A stretch of 21,227 bases of DNA from Spirochaetaceae bacterium (GCA_003554375.1 PWGF01000458.1:1-21227), one strand, 5' to 3'; shown: positions 1 to 8,139, counted from the stretch's first letter. Notes: generated by a model not told the origin, from the sequence alone. Numbers and translations are program-made.

Positions 1-276
1 AGCCCTCTGTTCCTCAGAATCGTCTTCTCCAACCGATATATCTACTGCGCCCCCGCTGTACGAGGATGGGTTGTGACCGACCGCCTCTGCCAGCTCCGGA
101 AGATAGATCTGGATCAGATGCAATGCGACAAAGGACAACGCTCCAAAAGCGCCTGCTCCCACCAACGAACGTATCAGTATTACCCCGAGACGGACTCCGG
201 CCACCAGTCCGACAAGAGAAGAGAGAACGAAGGCGCCTCCCGCGACAGTAAGAATTATCCTCACAGACGTCTTCAT
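1..276 (-). CDS. Hypothetical membrane protein downstream of flhG (3' end off the window)
   Basis: An open frame of 92 codons runs from ATG at 276 off the left edge with no stop; an in-frame TAG lies three codons upstream of this ATG, so the start is well fixed. The first 60 or so residues are hydrophobic and look like two membrane segments (about residues 7-30 and 32-58, the second interrupted by Arg), followed by a polar acidic stretch near residues 75-92. I do not recognise the family. In other spirochaetes small conserved hypothetical genes, then the sigma-28 gene fliA, follow flhG, so this could be one of them; that is inference from gene order only. It is separated from flhG by 144 bases holding a good sigma-70-like promoter, so it may start a separate transcript. 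Confidence 0.72.
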   Translation of the reverse strand, partial: MKTSVRIILTVAGGAFVLSSLVGLVAGVRLGVILIRSLVGAGAFGALSFVALHLIQIYLPELAEAVGHNPSSYSGGAVDISVGEDDSEEQRA

Positions 277-303
277 GCGCGCCTACTGCCCCTCAGGTTG
301 CCA

Positions 304-332
304 ATCGTAGGCAATTTCCTACGTAGCGTCAA
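304..332 (-). promoter_or_regulatory. Putative sigma-70-type promoter for the leftmost gene
   Basis: On the minus strand TTGACG (327-332) is followed by a 17-base spacer and TACGAT (304-309). The -35 matches the consensus at 5/6 positions and the -10 at 4/6. Transcription would begin near 297, giving a leader of about 20 bases before the ATG at 276. The spacer and -10 are overlapped by an inverted repeat (CGTAGG 306-311 / CCTACG 318-323) that could serve as an operator. Predicted by eye only. Confidence 0.5.
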
Positions 333-420
333 GTTTGCCCAAATCCCTGTCTCGTCAGCTTTTCCGGCAGCCGTTTTCCTCAAGCACCCTCCGGTTCCTC
401 CGCCTCATTCTCGCGTGCAG

Positions 421-1287
421 TTAACTACCACCACGGCCAAACAGCTTCCGGAGAAACTGACCGATGCCCCCTCCTTGTGGCACGTCGATCTTCTCCAGAC
501 GTCCGACAATATGCTGCAGGCAGATGGAAGCCTTGCTCTTGGCGTTGATCGCCATGAACGGCTTCTGGCGCAACACCGCTTGATGCACGTCGGGATCGTC
601 ATACACGTACCCCAGATAGTCCACCTTCAGGTTTAGGAACTGCCCGGCGATACAAATCACCCGCTCGGCCACGCGCTTCCCTTCCGTGACCGAGTTGACT
701 CGGTTCACAATCAGCTTCAAGCCAAGCTGCAGGTCATCGATCTCTGTGGCTATGATTTTGATCATTCCGTACGCATCCGTGATTGCCGTCGGCTCCGGTG
801 TGGTCACGATAAGCACCTCGTCCGCCGCGGCCACGAAGCTTATCACGTTGTTGGACACACCGGCACTGGTGTCGATAATGATAACGTCAATGTTTGACAA
901 TGCCGAAAGCTCATCTACGAACCCCTCACGCTCCTCTGCACTGAGATTTGCAATCTTGGCGAAACCGCTCGCCCCGGCCACTATCTGAATCCCGTAGTTC
1001 GTCTCCATGATGATGTCACGAAGCGACTTCTGCTTCCGAATAACGTGGTACAGATTGTACCGAGGAATTATGCCGAGCACTACGTTGACATTCGCTAGCC
1101 CGAGGTCGGCATCCATAAGCATCACACGCTTGCCGGCCTGAGCATATGCAATCGCAAGGTTTGTCGCGATGTTCGTCTTGCCGACCCCGCCCTTCCCGCT
1201 GGCGCCCGCGATGATCCGCGTCTTGCTCGCCTCTACCTCCGGGCGGTTCCGCATCATCTCACGGAGTGTTTCCGCTTGATCCGCCAT
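421..1287 (-). CDS. flhG: FlhG (FleN/YlxH), MinD-like ATPase controlling flagellar number and placement
   Basis: A 288-residue ParA/MinD-family ATPase. The deviant Walker A motif GKGGVGKT is at residues 31-38, MDADLGLAN forms the switch I region near 58, and IIIDTSAG is the Walker B/switch II region. The N terminus carries DQAETLR (residues 3-9), matching the DQAxxLR activator helix by which FlhG stimulates the FlhF GTPase. The C-terminal GQFLRKLFGRGG looks like an amphipathic membrane-targeting helix. The protein is expected to cycle on the inner membrane at the cell poles and limit flagellar assembly together with FlhF. The ATG is preceded by GAGGAG five bases upstream and lies 29 bases after flhF, so the pair is co-translated from one mRNA. 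Length and motifs are normal for the family. Confidence 0.93.
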   Translation of the reverse strand: MADQAETLREMMRNRPEVEASKTRIIAGASGKGGVGKTNIATNLAIAYAQAGKRVMLMDADLGLANVNVVLGIIPRYNLYHVIRKQKSLRDIIMETNYGIQIVAGASGFAKIANLSAEEREGFVDELSALSNIDVIIIDTSAGVSNNVISFVAAADEVLIVTTPEPTAITDAYGMIKIIATEIDDLQLGLKLIVNRVNSVTEGKRVAERVICIAGQFLNLKVDYLGYVYDDPDVHQAVLRQKPFMAINAKSKASICLQHIVGRLEKIDVPQGGGIGQFLRKLFGRGGS

Positions 1288-1316
1288 GCTGTCTCCTCAT
1301 CCGCGCATCTCAAAAC

Positions 1317-2582
1317 TCAATCCCCATCGCCAAACCGGCGCTCAAGCCGTTCACGGTCGATCCGGAATCCTTCCAGGTGCAGAAGCAGCTTGACGACCGA
1401 GGCAGGTTCAATGTCTTGAGGAACGCGCTGTCCGTCAGTCACGTAGACGAGAGGTTTCTGCTTCTCCGCCAACGCGCTAATCAAGTTCCCGACCTTCGTC
1501 GTCTCATCCAGCTTCGTTGCAACCAGGCCCGTGCAACCGAACGGCTCGAATTGCTGCACGATCTCGCCCAGGTCGCTAGTCTTTGTGGTAGCGCTCACCG
1601 CCAAATGCGTTTCCATGGACTGCCCGCAAGCGGACAGCAGCTCCTTCATCTCCCCGATCCTGGCGGAATCACGGGGACTCTTCCCAATTGTGTCCACAAA
1701 TACCACATCCACATCACGATAGAGAGCTATCTGTTTTTCAAGATCGGCATAAGACTCGACACAGTGAACCGGAATTCCCATTATGTCGCCGAAAGTCTCT
1801 ATCTGAGTTCGGGCACCGATCCGATAATTGTCAATTGTAAGAATCCGCACGTCAGCTGCCGACGTGGCTGCGCTGCCGAATCCCCACATCGCAGCGAGCT
1901 TTGCAATAGTGGTCGTCTTGCCCACTCCGGTCGGCCCCACCAACACAAACACATGTGGTCTCCCGCCAAGCTCATGCACGCGGACGGGGATGGCTTCTCC
2001 GATCCACTCAACCACTGAGGCCTCCACTTCATCCCTATCCTCGAGCGCCTCCAGGGCAAACTCACGTCTTAGTCGAGAGAGAATCTGCCTAGAAAAGGAG
2101 AGCGAAAACTCGTTTTTCTCCAGTAACTGCTGGACGTGATCGATAGTCTCGTGATCGGTCTCAGTCGCTGAAGCCGGAACGGCTTGTTCCCGCTCTTCGA
2201 GTTTGGTCTTGAGCCCTTGCACCTCCTTGAGAAGCAAATCGAGCGTTTTCCCGTCGTTCTTGACGGTGCCCAAGATCTTACGCTTTTCCTCTTCAAAATC
2301 CGTTGCGGATCCCGGCGCCGGAGACCCTCCGGTACCGCCGGCGGCGTCCTGTCTCGCCGGCCGTGATCCCAGCCCGTCACGCCCTGCGGCCTCCCGATTC
2401 TGCGGGCCGCGCGAGAAGTACCCGGTGACCTCTACTCCCTCTCGCCCGAAAAGACCGAGAAATCCGCCGATCCGGACTGTCTTATAGTGCATCACCTTCG
2501 CACTGTCACCGTACTTTCTTCGCACCTTCTCCAACGCGTCGCGATGCGTCGGAGCTTGCTCAACGAAGTATTCCATGGTCAT
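1317..2582 (-). CDS. flhF: FlhF, SRP-type GTPase for flagellar placement
   Basis: A 421-residue FlhF with the three-part layout: a basic N-terminal B domain, a variable linker at about 60-140 (Gly/Pro-rich then charged), and an NG GTPase domain from about 150. GTPase motifs visible are GPTGVGKTTT (P-loop, 216-225), DNYRIGARTQ (251-260), DTIGKS (G3, 297-302) and TKLDET (G4, 356-361). FlhF recruits early flagellar parts to the cell pole and forms a GTP-dependent homodimer regulated by FlhG, encoded next. Two starts are possible: ATG at 2582 with GGGGG three bases before it, or the second ATG at 2576, which begins MEYFVEQAP as in most FlhF proteins and has better spacing from the same G-run. The G3 motif has Ile-Gly-Lys rather than the common Ala-Gly-Arg. 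Gap to flhA is 75 bases with no obvious signal. Confidence 0.93.
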   Translation of the reverse strand: MTMEYFVEQAPTHRDALEKVRRKYGDSAKVMHYKTVRIGGFLGLFGREGVEVTGYFSRGPQNREAAGRDGLGSRPARQDAAGGTGGSPAPGSATDFEEEKRKILGTVKNDGKTLDLLLKEVQGLKTKLEEREQAVPASATETDHETIDHVQQLLEKNEFSLSFSRQILSRLRREFALEALEDRDEVEASVVEWIGEAIPVRVHELGGRPHVFVLVGPTGVGKTTTIAKLAAMWGFGSAATSAADVRILTIDNYRIGARTQIETFGDIMGIPVHCVESYADLEKQIALYRDVDVVFVDTIGKSPRDSARIGEMKELLSACGQSMETHLAVSATTKTSDLGEIVQQFEPFGCTGLVATKLDETTKVGNLISALAEKQKPLVYVTDGQRVPQDIEPASVVKLLLHLEGFRIDRERLERRFGDGD

Positions 2583-2657
2583 CCGCCCCCGTGATAACTC
2601 GAGCTTCGGTTCACTCGCATCTGCTCACCTCTCCGGGCCCAGCTACGATCTCCCGCC

Positions 2658-4751
2658 TCATGCCGCCCCTTCGACCCGGACTTCGCCGACGCTTTCCACT
2701 CGCACGTCGGAAGCGATCTCCGGTACAGACAGAACCACTAGATCAGGAATGTCCCTCACCGTACTCGAGCGCACTAACGGTCGTGCAGACTCCGAACACA
2801 GCACGACCGGCAACATGCCTTGCTGTTGTACCGCGTGGACTGAATTGGTCAAAGAGGTAATCCACGCGCGCTGCGCCTCAGGCTTCAGCGCCGCTACCGG
2901 CCCTGTGGGTGTATCCATCTTGTTGTCGATAAGCCGCTGTTCGAAAGCCGGCTCGATCGTAAGCACGTAGAGCGTTCCGTCGTCAGCGTACTGCTGACAA
3001 ATCTGGCGTCCGAGGGCCTGACGGACCTTCTCAATGAGAAACGCCGTATCCTTTGTGATAGTAGCATAGTCGGCCAGCGTTTCCAATATTGTGACCATAT
3101 TCCGGATGCTCACCTGTTCCTTGAGGAGGCCCTGCAAGACCTTCTGTATTTCGCCCAGCGATAGGTTGGCCTGAGCCTCCTCGACCACCGCCGGATAGTC
3201 CTTCTTCAGACCATCTAGTAGAGTTCGGCACTCCTGTCTGCCGAGGATTTCCGCCGCGTGTCGCTTAATGACCTCGGTCAAGTGTGTCGCGATAATGCTC
3301 GGAGCATCCACAACGGTGTACCCGGCCCGTTCGGCTCGCTCACGATACTCTTCGGTAACCCATAATGCGGGGAGACCGAAAGCCGGATCCCGGGTCCTCT
3401 CGCCCGGAATTTCCTCTCGCTCGCCGCCCGGGTTGATGCAGAGATAGTGGTTCAAACGAATCACGCCGCTGCCGACGTGGGTTCCGCGTATCTTGATGGT
3501 GTACTCCGACGGTTCGAGGCGCATGTTGTCGATGATTCGGATTCGCGGCACTACGAGCCCCAAATCCAGGGCAGTTTCCCGGCGGATTCGCGTAACTCGC
3601 TCAAGAAGCTCAGCCCCTTGGTCCTTGTCCACCAGCGGCACGAGCCCGTATCCCAACTCCAACGAGATCGGGTCCAGTGGTGCTACGTTTGAGGGGTCAG
3701 GTTGCTGCTCCGACTTCTCCCGCGGTGGTTCCTTCGCGCGCTCTTGTGCTCGCTCTTCCTCGAGCCGGCGCTTCCCTAAGTGGAAGGCCAGAAGCGAGGT
3801 CAGTCCGGCAAGCGGCAGCAATACGTACCAAGGGAACCCCGGGAGGAATGAGACGGCGACCAGGAATATCGTGGCCACCCAATATACTTTTGGATACCGG
3901 GCGAACTGCGTGGATACGTCGGTTCCGAAGGCGCCGTCGCCAACCGCCCGCGTGACGATCAGCCCGGTCGCGGTCGATATGAGTAGAGCCGGAAATTGCG
4001 TCACGAGCCCGTCACCCACCGTCAAGCTCACATACGTCTGTAGCGCCAGCTCAAACGGCTCTCCGAGTAACGTCATGCCGACAATCATCCCGCCCATTAT
4101 GTTCAACACGGTAATGAAGATGCCGGCCTTCACGTTTCCGCTCACGAATTTCGCCGCACCGTCCATGGCGCCATAGAAGTCGGCCTCTCGCTGTAGCTCC
4201 TCTTTCTTCTTGTTGGCTTCCTCTTCTGTGACGGCACCAGCGTTGTATTCTGCTTCGATCGCCATCTGTTTCACCGGCAGGCTGTCCAACGTGAAGCGCG
4301 CTGCCACCTCCGCAACCCGGGTTGCGCCCTTCGTAATGACGACAACCTGAACGACGATGATGATGGTGAATATGATCAACCCGATCACCAAACCGACGAG
4401 CTCTTCATCACCCACAACGAAGGTACCGAACGCGCGAACCAGCCTCCCCTCGAACTCGGCCCCTTGGCTCAGAATCAGTCGAGTAGAGCTCACATTCAGC
4501 GCCAGGCCAAATACTGTGGCAATCAACAGAAGAGTTGGGAATATGGAGAAATCGAGAGCCCGGTGCGTGTATAGGGTGATCAGAATAACAAGCAGACTGA
4601 ATACGAAGTTCAGCGACATGAACGCGTCAAGCAGAACCGCCGGAAGCGGTATCACGAACATCAGAACTGCGACAATCACACCCGCGGCAACAAAGAGATC
4701 GCTCCTCTGTCGAAGGAAGTTGTTGCCGAGAATCGTCTGTATATCAGCCAT
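2658..4751 (-). CDS. flhA: FlhA, flagellar type III export gate protein
   Basis: A full-length 697-residue FlhA (FHIPEP family). The N-terminal half holds about eight hydrophobic segments; the conserved cytoplasmic loop is present with GAMDGAAKFVSGNVKAG near residue 195. A charged Glu/Lys/Pro-rich linker (about 328-352) leads to the cytoplasmic FlhA-C domain, which in this family forms a nonameric ring and docks chaperone-substrate complexes. FlhA also couples proton flow to export together with FliI/FliJ. The ATG at 4751 is preceded by AGAGGAAC with good spacing. The 113-base gap before it is the second-longest between flhG and fliI-side genes and carries two hairpins and a possible leader ORF whose stop overlaps the flhA start. 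No truncation or frameshift seen. Confidence 0.96.
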   Translation of the reverse strand: MADIQTILGNNFLRQRSDLFVAAGVIVAVLMFVIPLPAVLLDAFMSLNFVFSLLVILITLYTHRALDFSIFPTLLLIATVFGLALNVSSTRLILSQGAEFEGRLVRAFGTFVVGDEELVGLVIGLIIFTIIIVVQVVVITKGATRVAEVAARFTLDSLPVKQMAIEAEYNAGAVTEEEANKKKEELQREADFYGAMDGAAKFVSGNVKAGIFITVLNIMGGMIVGMTLLGEPFELALQTYVSLTVGDGLVTQFPALLISTATGLIVTRAVGDGAFGTDVSTQFARYPKVYWVATIFLVAVSFLPGFPWYVLLPLAGLTSLLAFHLGKRRLEEERAQERAKEPPREKSEQQPDPSNVAPLDPISLELGYGLVPLVDKDQGAELLERVTRIRRETALDLGLVVPRIRIIDNMRLEPSEYTIKIRGTHVGSGVIRLNHYLCINPGGEREEIPGERTRDPAFGLPALWVTEEYRERAERAGYTVVDAPSIIATHLTEVIKRHAAEILGRQECRTLLDGLKKDYPAVVEEAQANLSLGEIQKVLQGLLKEQVSIRNMVTILETLADYATITKDTAFLIEKVRQALGRQICQQYADDGTLYVLTIEPAFEQRLIDNKMDTPTGPVAALKPEAQRAWITSLTNSVHAVQQQGMLPVVLCSESARPLVRSSTVRDIPDLVVLSVPEIASDVRVESVGEVRVEGAA

Positions 4752-4800
4752 AGACAGTTCCTCTTCTCATTCCGGTCGTTATCAGGCGACCCGCATCCAT
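4744..4800 (-). CDS. Possible 18-codon leader ORF overlapping the flhA start
   Basis: An ATG at 4800 is preceded by GGAGGGG with a five-base spacer, a stronger ribosome site than that of flhA itself. It opens an 18-codon frame ending in TGA at 4744-4746, six bases inside flhA in another frame. Such an arrangement could couple translation into flhA or act as a leader peptide. It lies just downstream of two hairpins. The peptide resembles nothing I know, and a short chance ORF is a real alternative. Confidence 0.22.
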   Translation of the reverse strand: MDAGRLITTGMRRGTVYG

Positions 4801-4812
4801 ATCCGCCCCTCC

Positions 4813-4851
4813 GGGCTCTCAGCCCTCGAACAGGAAAACGCACCCTGTTCG
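4813..4851 (-). promoter_or_regulatory. Two tandem RNA hairpins in the flhB-flhA gap
   Basis: In minus-strand order, CGAACAGG (4844-4851) pairs perfectly with CCTGTTCG (4827-4834) around a nine-base loop, and immediately after it GGGCT (4821-4825) pairs with AGCCC (4813-4817) around a GAG loop. Neither is followed by a U-run, so they are not an obvious intrinsic terminator. They sit just before the GGAGGGG site at 4806-4812. A role in mRNA processing or translation control of flhA is possible but unproven. Confidence 0.4.
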
Positions 4852-4864
4852 CGCTTCGCTCCGC

Positions 4865-6166
4865 TCATGGACGCACCCCCTTCATCAGGTAAACCTGCTT
4901 CAACACCGTCACCACCGCCTCGTAGTAGCGCTCAGGTATAACATCACCGAGCTCTACGTCGGCGTAGAGCGCGCGTGCCAGCGGCCGGTTCTCGATAATC
5001 GGTACATCGTTGTCGTGCGCGATTTCCCGAATACGCTGCGCCATGTTGTCCACCCCCTTGGCAGTAATCGTCGGCGCTACCATTGTCAGCCGATCGTACT
5101 CCATGGCGACCGCATAGTGTGTCGGGTTGGTGATCACAACGTCCGCTTCGGGAACCTTATGGATCATGTCCTTACTCAGGACTTCCTGCATCCGCTGCTG
5201 AAGGCGGTTCTTGATCATCGGATCCCCTTCCTGGGTCTTCCGCTCTTCTTTGACCTCGTGTCGCGTCATTTTGAGTTGTTCTTTGTGCTGATGCTTCTGA
5301 AACAGATAGTCGAAATACGAGAGGATAAGGAACAGGACCGCAACCTGCAGCACAATCGCCAACACCAACTCCGCCAAAAGCCCCACGCTCAGCTGGACCG
5401 GCTGGCGTGCCATCATCGCGACGCGATCGATACGCATTGCCACGTTGACGATGGAGACAACACCGACGAGAACGATCTTCCCAAGACTCTTTGCCAGGTT
5501 GAAACCGGCTTCGGCACTCCCGACCGACCGCTTCACCCATTTCCCCACGTTCGGAGCGACCCGTTTCGGATCGGGAGTGAGCGGCTTGGTTGTGAAGAGG
5601 AAACCGACTTGTGCTAGGTTGCCCACGGCAGCGGCAACAAAGCACACCAGAGCCACCGGTGCTGTTAGCCACACCAGATAGTGAAAAAAGGCACGTACCA
5701 GTGCGAAATCTGAAGTTGGGTCTGTCTCCCCGACTCGTCGATAGAAGTACGTTACCATCTCCAGAAAAGTATTCCAGAGGAACCCCGAAAGAAGCGCCAG
5801 GGTCGCAATCCCGAGAAGCAACATCACGGCACTGGTAACGTCCTGTGACTTAGCAACCTTGCCCTCTTTTCTGGCTTCCCGGAGCTTGTGCTCAGTCGGA
5901 TCCTCGGTGCGCCCTTCGTCTTCCGCCGCGAACCACTGAAGGTGAACGCTCTCAAGCTGGGCGGCAAAGCCGGCGGATGGAGCTCCCGGCCGATCACCCG
6001 GCGCCCGAACGGGCTCTGACAGCGCGGGCACTCCCTCCGGTCGGCCGGCACTACGAACAGAATGCCGGACACTGGGAGATTGCTCGCCTATGGGAGACTG
6101 CTCCCCTATGGGAGATTGCTCGCCTGGTCGCCGTAGTCTCGACAGGCAACTGCTTCCAATCATCAT
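4865..6166 (-). CDS. flhB: FlhB, export switch protein with extended N terminus
   Basis: FlhB of 433 residues; family members are usually about 350-390. The recognisable protein begins at FAAEDEGRTEDPTEHKL (79-95), followed by four hydrophobic segments and a cytoplasmic domain with the autocleavage motif NPTH at 347-350 and the ENRPLARALY region near 392-401. FlhB cleaves itself at NPTH and switches export from rod/hook to filament substrates after FliK signals hook completion. The first 75 or so residues are extra: Arg/Ser/Pro/Gly-rich with GEQSPI, GEQSPI, GEQSPS at 15-32. No ATG, GTG or TTG codon sits just before the core, and the ATG at 6166 overlaps the fliR stop (ATGA) with GAGAGG upstream, supporting the long form; the second ATG (6163) has better spacing. 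A start at one of the in-frame GTG-type codons inside the extension cannot be excluded. Confidence 0.93.
   Translation of the reverse strand: MMIGSSCLSRLRRPGEQSPIGEQSPIGEQSPSVRHSVRSAGRPEGVPALSEPVRAPGDRPGAPSAGFAAQLESVHLQWFAAEDEGRTEDPTEHKLREARKEGKVAKSQDVTSAVMLLLGIATLALLSGFLWNTFLEMVTYFYRRVGETDPTSDFALVRAFFHYLVWLTAPVALVCFVAAAVGNLAQVGFLFTTKPLTPDPKRVAPNVGKWVKRSVGSAEAGFNLAKSLGKIVLVGVVSIVNVAMRIDRVAMMARQPVQLSVGLLAELVLAIVLQVAVLFLILSYFDYLFQKHQHKEQLKMTRHEVKEERKTQEGDPMIKNRLQQRMQEVLSKDMIHKVPEADVVITNPTHYAVAMEYDRLTMVAPTITAKGVDNMAQRIREIAHDNDVPIIENRPLARALYADVELGDVIPERYYEAVVTVLKQVYLMKGVRP
6071..6126 (-). repeat. Three 18-bp tandem repeats in the 5' part of flhB
   Basis: On the plus strand three consecutive 18-base units begin at 6073, 6091 and 6109. 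Units 1 and 3 differ only in the last base, and unit 2 differs from unit 1 at two positions. They encode GEQSPI, GEQSPI and GEQSPS. As the unit is a multiple of three, copy-number change would keep the reading frame. Confidence 0.9.
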
Positions 6167-6957
6167 GTGCCTCTCGCCCCGATCTCGTAGAACAACGCCA
6201 TGAGTGTGTCGAAGGCACTCTCCACCAACGCTGCAAAAACCGGCATGATTGTCGGAATAACGATGATGAGCATGAGAAAAGCGACCGTGATGGCCATTGG
6301 GAAGCCCAGCATCAACAGATTCATCTGCGGAGCTGCCTTGGACATCAGCCCAAGGGTCAGATTCACGATCAGGAGAGTCCCTACGATCGGAAGCGCGATG
6401 ATCAGCGCTTGCTGAAACAGCCCGGATAGCCCTCGCATGAACATGCGGGCTACGTCTTCTCCGACCAACGCAAAATTCGGTACCGACAGCGCCTGAAAAC
6501 TCCGGTATACCCCGAAGAAAAACAGCCGTTGGAAACCTGCGGTCGTCACAAAAACCAGCATCGCGACGATGTTAAACAGCTGCCCCATCAGGGGGAGCTG
6601 CACCTGTGCAAGCGGATCCAGCACCTGTGAGGCGCCGAACCCCATCTGGAACGAAAAGAACTGTCCCGCCGTCTGTAGCGCCGCGAAGATAACATTCAGA
6701 TAGAGCCCGATGATGACGCCCACCAACGCTTCGCCCACCATCAGTCCGGCGTATGCCAAACCTGTATCCGGTACCGGATACCCAGCCTCCGCTACGAGGG
6801 GCAACACAACCACCGCGGTAGCCATGGCAAGTCCCAACCGAACAAACGTTGCCACCGCATCACTACCGAGCATAGGCGAGGCTTGGAGCATAGCGAACAC
6901 GCGAACGAAGATGAGAAACAGTAGCTGGCTCTGTAATACGATCTCTCCAAACGCCAC
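6163..6957 (-). CDS. fliR: FliR, flagellar export gate membrane protein
   Basis: A 264-residue, strongly hydrophobic FliR with about six membrane segments, typical for the family (about 255-265). FliR joins FliP and FliQ in the helical export pore in the MS ring. Recognisable stretches include GFGASQVLDPLAQVQLPLMG in the middle and NLTLGLMSKAAPQMN in the C-terminal half. The start is GTG at 6957, set by GGGAGG five bases upstream; a nearby ATG is out of frame. The stop TGA overlaps the flhB ATG by four bases, a typical sign of translational coupling; in some bacteria fliR and flhB are fused, which fits this tight junction. Confidence 0.94.
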   Translation of the reverse strand: MAFGEIVLQSQLLFLIFVRVFAMLQASPMLGSDAVATFVRLGLAMATAVVVLPLVAEAGYPVPDTGLAYAGLMVGEALVGVIIGLYLNVIFAALQTAGQFFSFQMGFGASQVLDPLAQVQLPLMGQLFNIVAMLVFVTTAGFQRLFFFGVYRSFQALSVPNFALVGEDVARMFMRGLSGLFQQALIIALPIVGTLLIVNLTLGLMSKAAPQMNLLMLGFPMAITVAFLMLIIVIPTIMPVFAALVESAFDTLMALFYEIGARGT

Positions 6958-6999
6958 ATTAGCCTCCCGGTCGCGGTGCCTCGCCGTGCGCGGAGCTTG

Positions 7000-7269
7000 C
7001 TACCCGGACACTCCCGGTATCTGCCCGAAGATCCCTTCAGTAAATGCGACCAACACCGATAGCATCCACGGTGCAAAGAAAAACAAGGCCAGGAGAATCG
7101 CTGCGATCTTAGGTACGAAGGTAAGCGTCTGCTCTTGAATCGAGGTCGTCGCCTGCAGGATCGAGATGATAAGACCGACACTCATACCGATAACAAGCAT
7201 CGGAGCCCCAACAACCAAAACCTGCGCCACGCCTGTACGAATTAGTTGAATAGCGAATCCCATACTCAT
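7000..7269 (-). CDS. fliQ: FliQ, flagellar export gate membrane protein
   Basis: An 89-residue protein with two hydrophobic segments (about 15-40 and 54-75) separated by the conserved SILQATTSIQEQTLTFVPKI loop, diagnostic of FliQ. Four copies pack around the FliP-FliR core of the export gate. The ATG at 7269 has GGAGGG six bases upstream; an in-frame ATG two codons later is less well placed. It follows fliP after 58 bases, in which I see no clear promoter or hairpin, and precedes fliR by 42 bases. Length is exactly that of the family. Confidence 0.95.
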   Translation of the reverse strand: MSMGFAIQLIRTGVAQVLVVGAPMLVIGMSVGLIISILQATTSIQEQTLTFVPKIAAILLALFFFAPWMLSVLVAFTEGIFGQIPGVSG

Positions 7270-7327
7270 GTGCTTCCCTCCTAAATAACGCCCGGAACAC
7301 GGCGAAGTCCCGACTCACCTCACTCTG

Positions 7328-8128
7328 TCAAACGAAGCTCGCAACAAGCTGTTGGGTAAGTAATGCCCAACCGTCCACCAAGACGAACAGAATGAGCTTG
7401 AAAGGCAACGAGATCATGACCGGAGGTAACATGATCATCCCCATACTCATCAGCGTGGAGGCCACCACCATATCGATGATGATGAACGGGATGAACAGTA
7501 GAATCCCTATCTGGAATGCGATCGTCAGCTCATGCAAGATGAACGCCGGTATAAGGACATGCGTCGGCACTTCGGACAGGTTTGCCGGCGGAGGGAGATC
7601 CGCCATTCGCATAAACAGCCTGATGTTGTCCGGATCACCCTGCATCTGCCGGTACATGAAAACTCGAAGCGGGCCTTCGGCTCCTGCGTACGCCTCCTCC
7701 ACGCCGATCTCACCCTCGGAGAGGGGGACAAACGCTTCGTCGTAGATCTCCGTAATTGTGGGGTACATGACGAACAGCGTCATAAACAGCGCAATCCCCA
7801 TCAGCACCTGAGTAGGGGGAACCTGTTGGAGGTTCAAAGCGCGTTTCACAAAGTCAAGAACGATGGCGATGCGGAGGAAACTGGTCAGAAGAATTATGAA
7901 CGCCGGCGCAAGGCTCAATACCGCCAGCAGCAGCAGAATCTGTAGACTCAGAGCAACTTCCCGGCCATCCTGCGGTTCCCGAACGGAAAGGTCGAGAAAC
8001 GGTATGTTCACAGACTCTTCGACATCCACCGCTTCTTCAGCGGGAGGTTGTTCCTGAGCGTGTACGCTCGGGGTGCCGCCTGCTCCCAGGACCACTGCCA
8101 CGACAAGAATGAGGAAGACACGTCGCAT
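7328..8128 (-). CDS. fliP: FliP, flagellar export gate membrane protein
   Basis: A 266-residue FliP. An N-terminal signal peptide is clear: MRR, a hydrophobic core to about residue 17, then SVHA-Q as the likely cleavage site after residue 24. After a short acidic segment come four membrane helices with the family signatures LAPAFIILLTSFLRIAIVLD, RALNLQQVPPTQVLMG and FILHELTIAFQIG. FliP forms the pentameric core of the export pore with FliR and FliQ, assembled with help from FliO, encoded just upstream. The ATG at 8128 follows GAGGAGGG five bases upstream and lies 11 bases after fliO. Nothing unusual in length or motifs. Confidence 0.96.
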   Translation of the reverse strand: MRRVFLILVVAVVLGAGGTPSVHAQEQPPAEEAVDVEESVNIPFLDLSVREPQDGREVALSLQILLLLAVLSLAPAFIILLTSFLRIAIVLDFVKRALNLQQVPPTQVLMGIALFMTLFVMYPTITEIYDEAFVPLSEGEIGVEEAYAGAEGPLRVFMYRQMQGDPDNIRLFMRMADLPPPANLSEVPTHVLIPAFILHELTIAFQIGILLFIPFIIIDMVVASTLMSMGMIMLPPVMISLPFKLILFVLVDGWALLTQQLVASFV

Positions 8129-8139
8129 ACGTCCCTCCT

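Noticed and set aside
361..420. Possible terminator after flhG
   Set aside because: Only short palindromes such as CGGCTGCCG with no usable loop or U-run; not convincing.
73..636. Plus-strand frame of 187 codons at the left end
   Set aside because: Runs across the flhG stop, the intergenic region and the partial membrane gene, both better supported on the minus strand.
1266..2018. Plus-strand frame of 250 codons opposite flhF
   Set aside because: Antisense to the GTPase domain of FlhF whose motifs are intact; composition is typical of a shadow frame.
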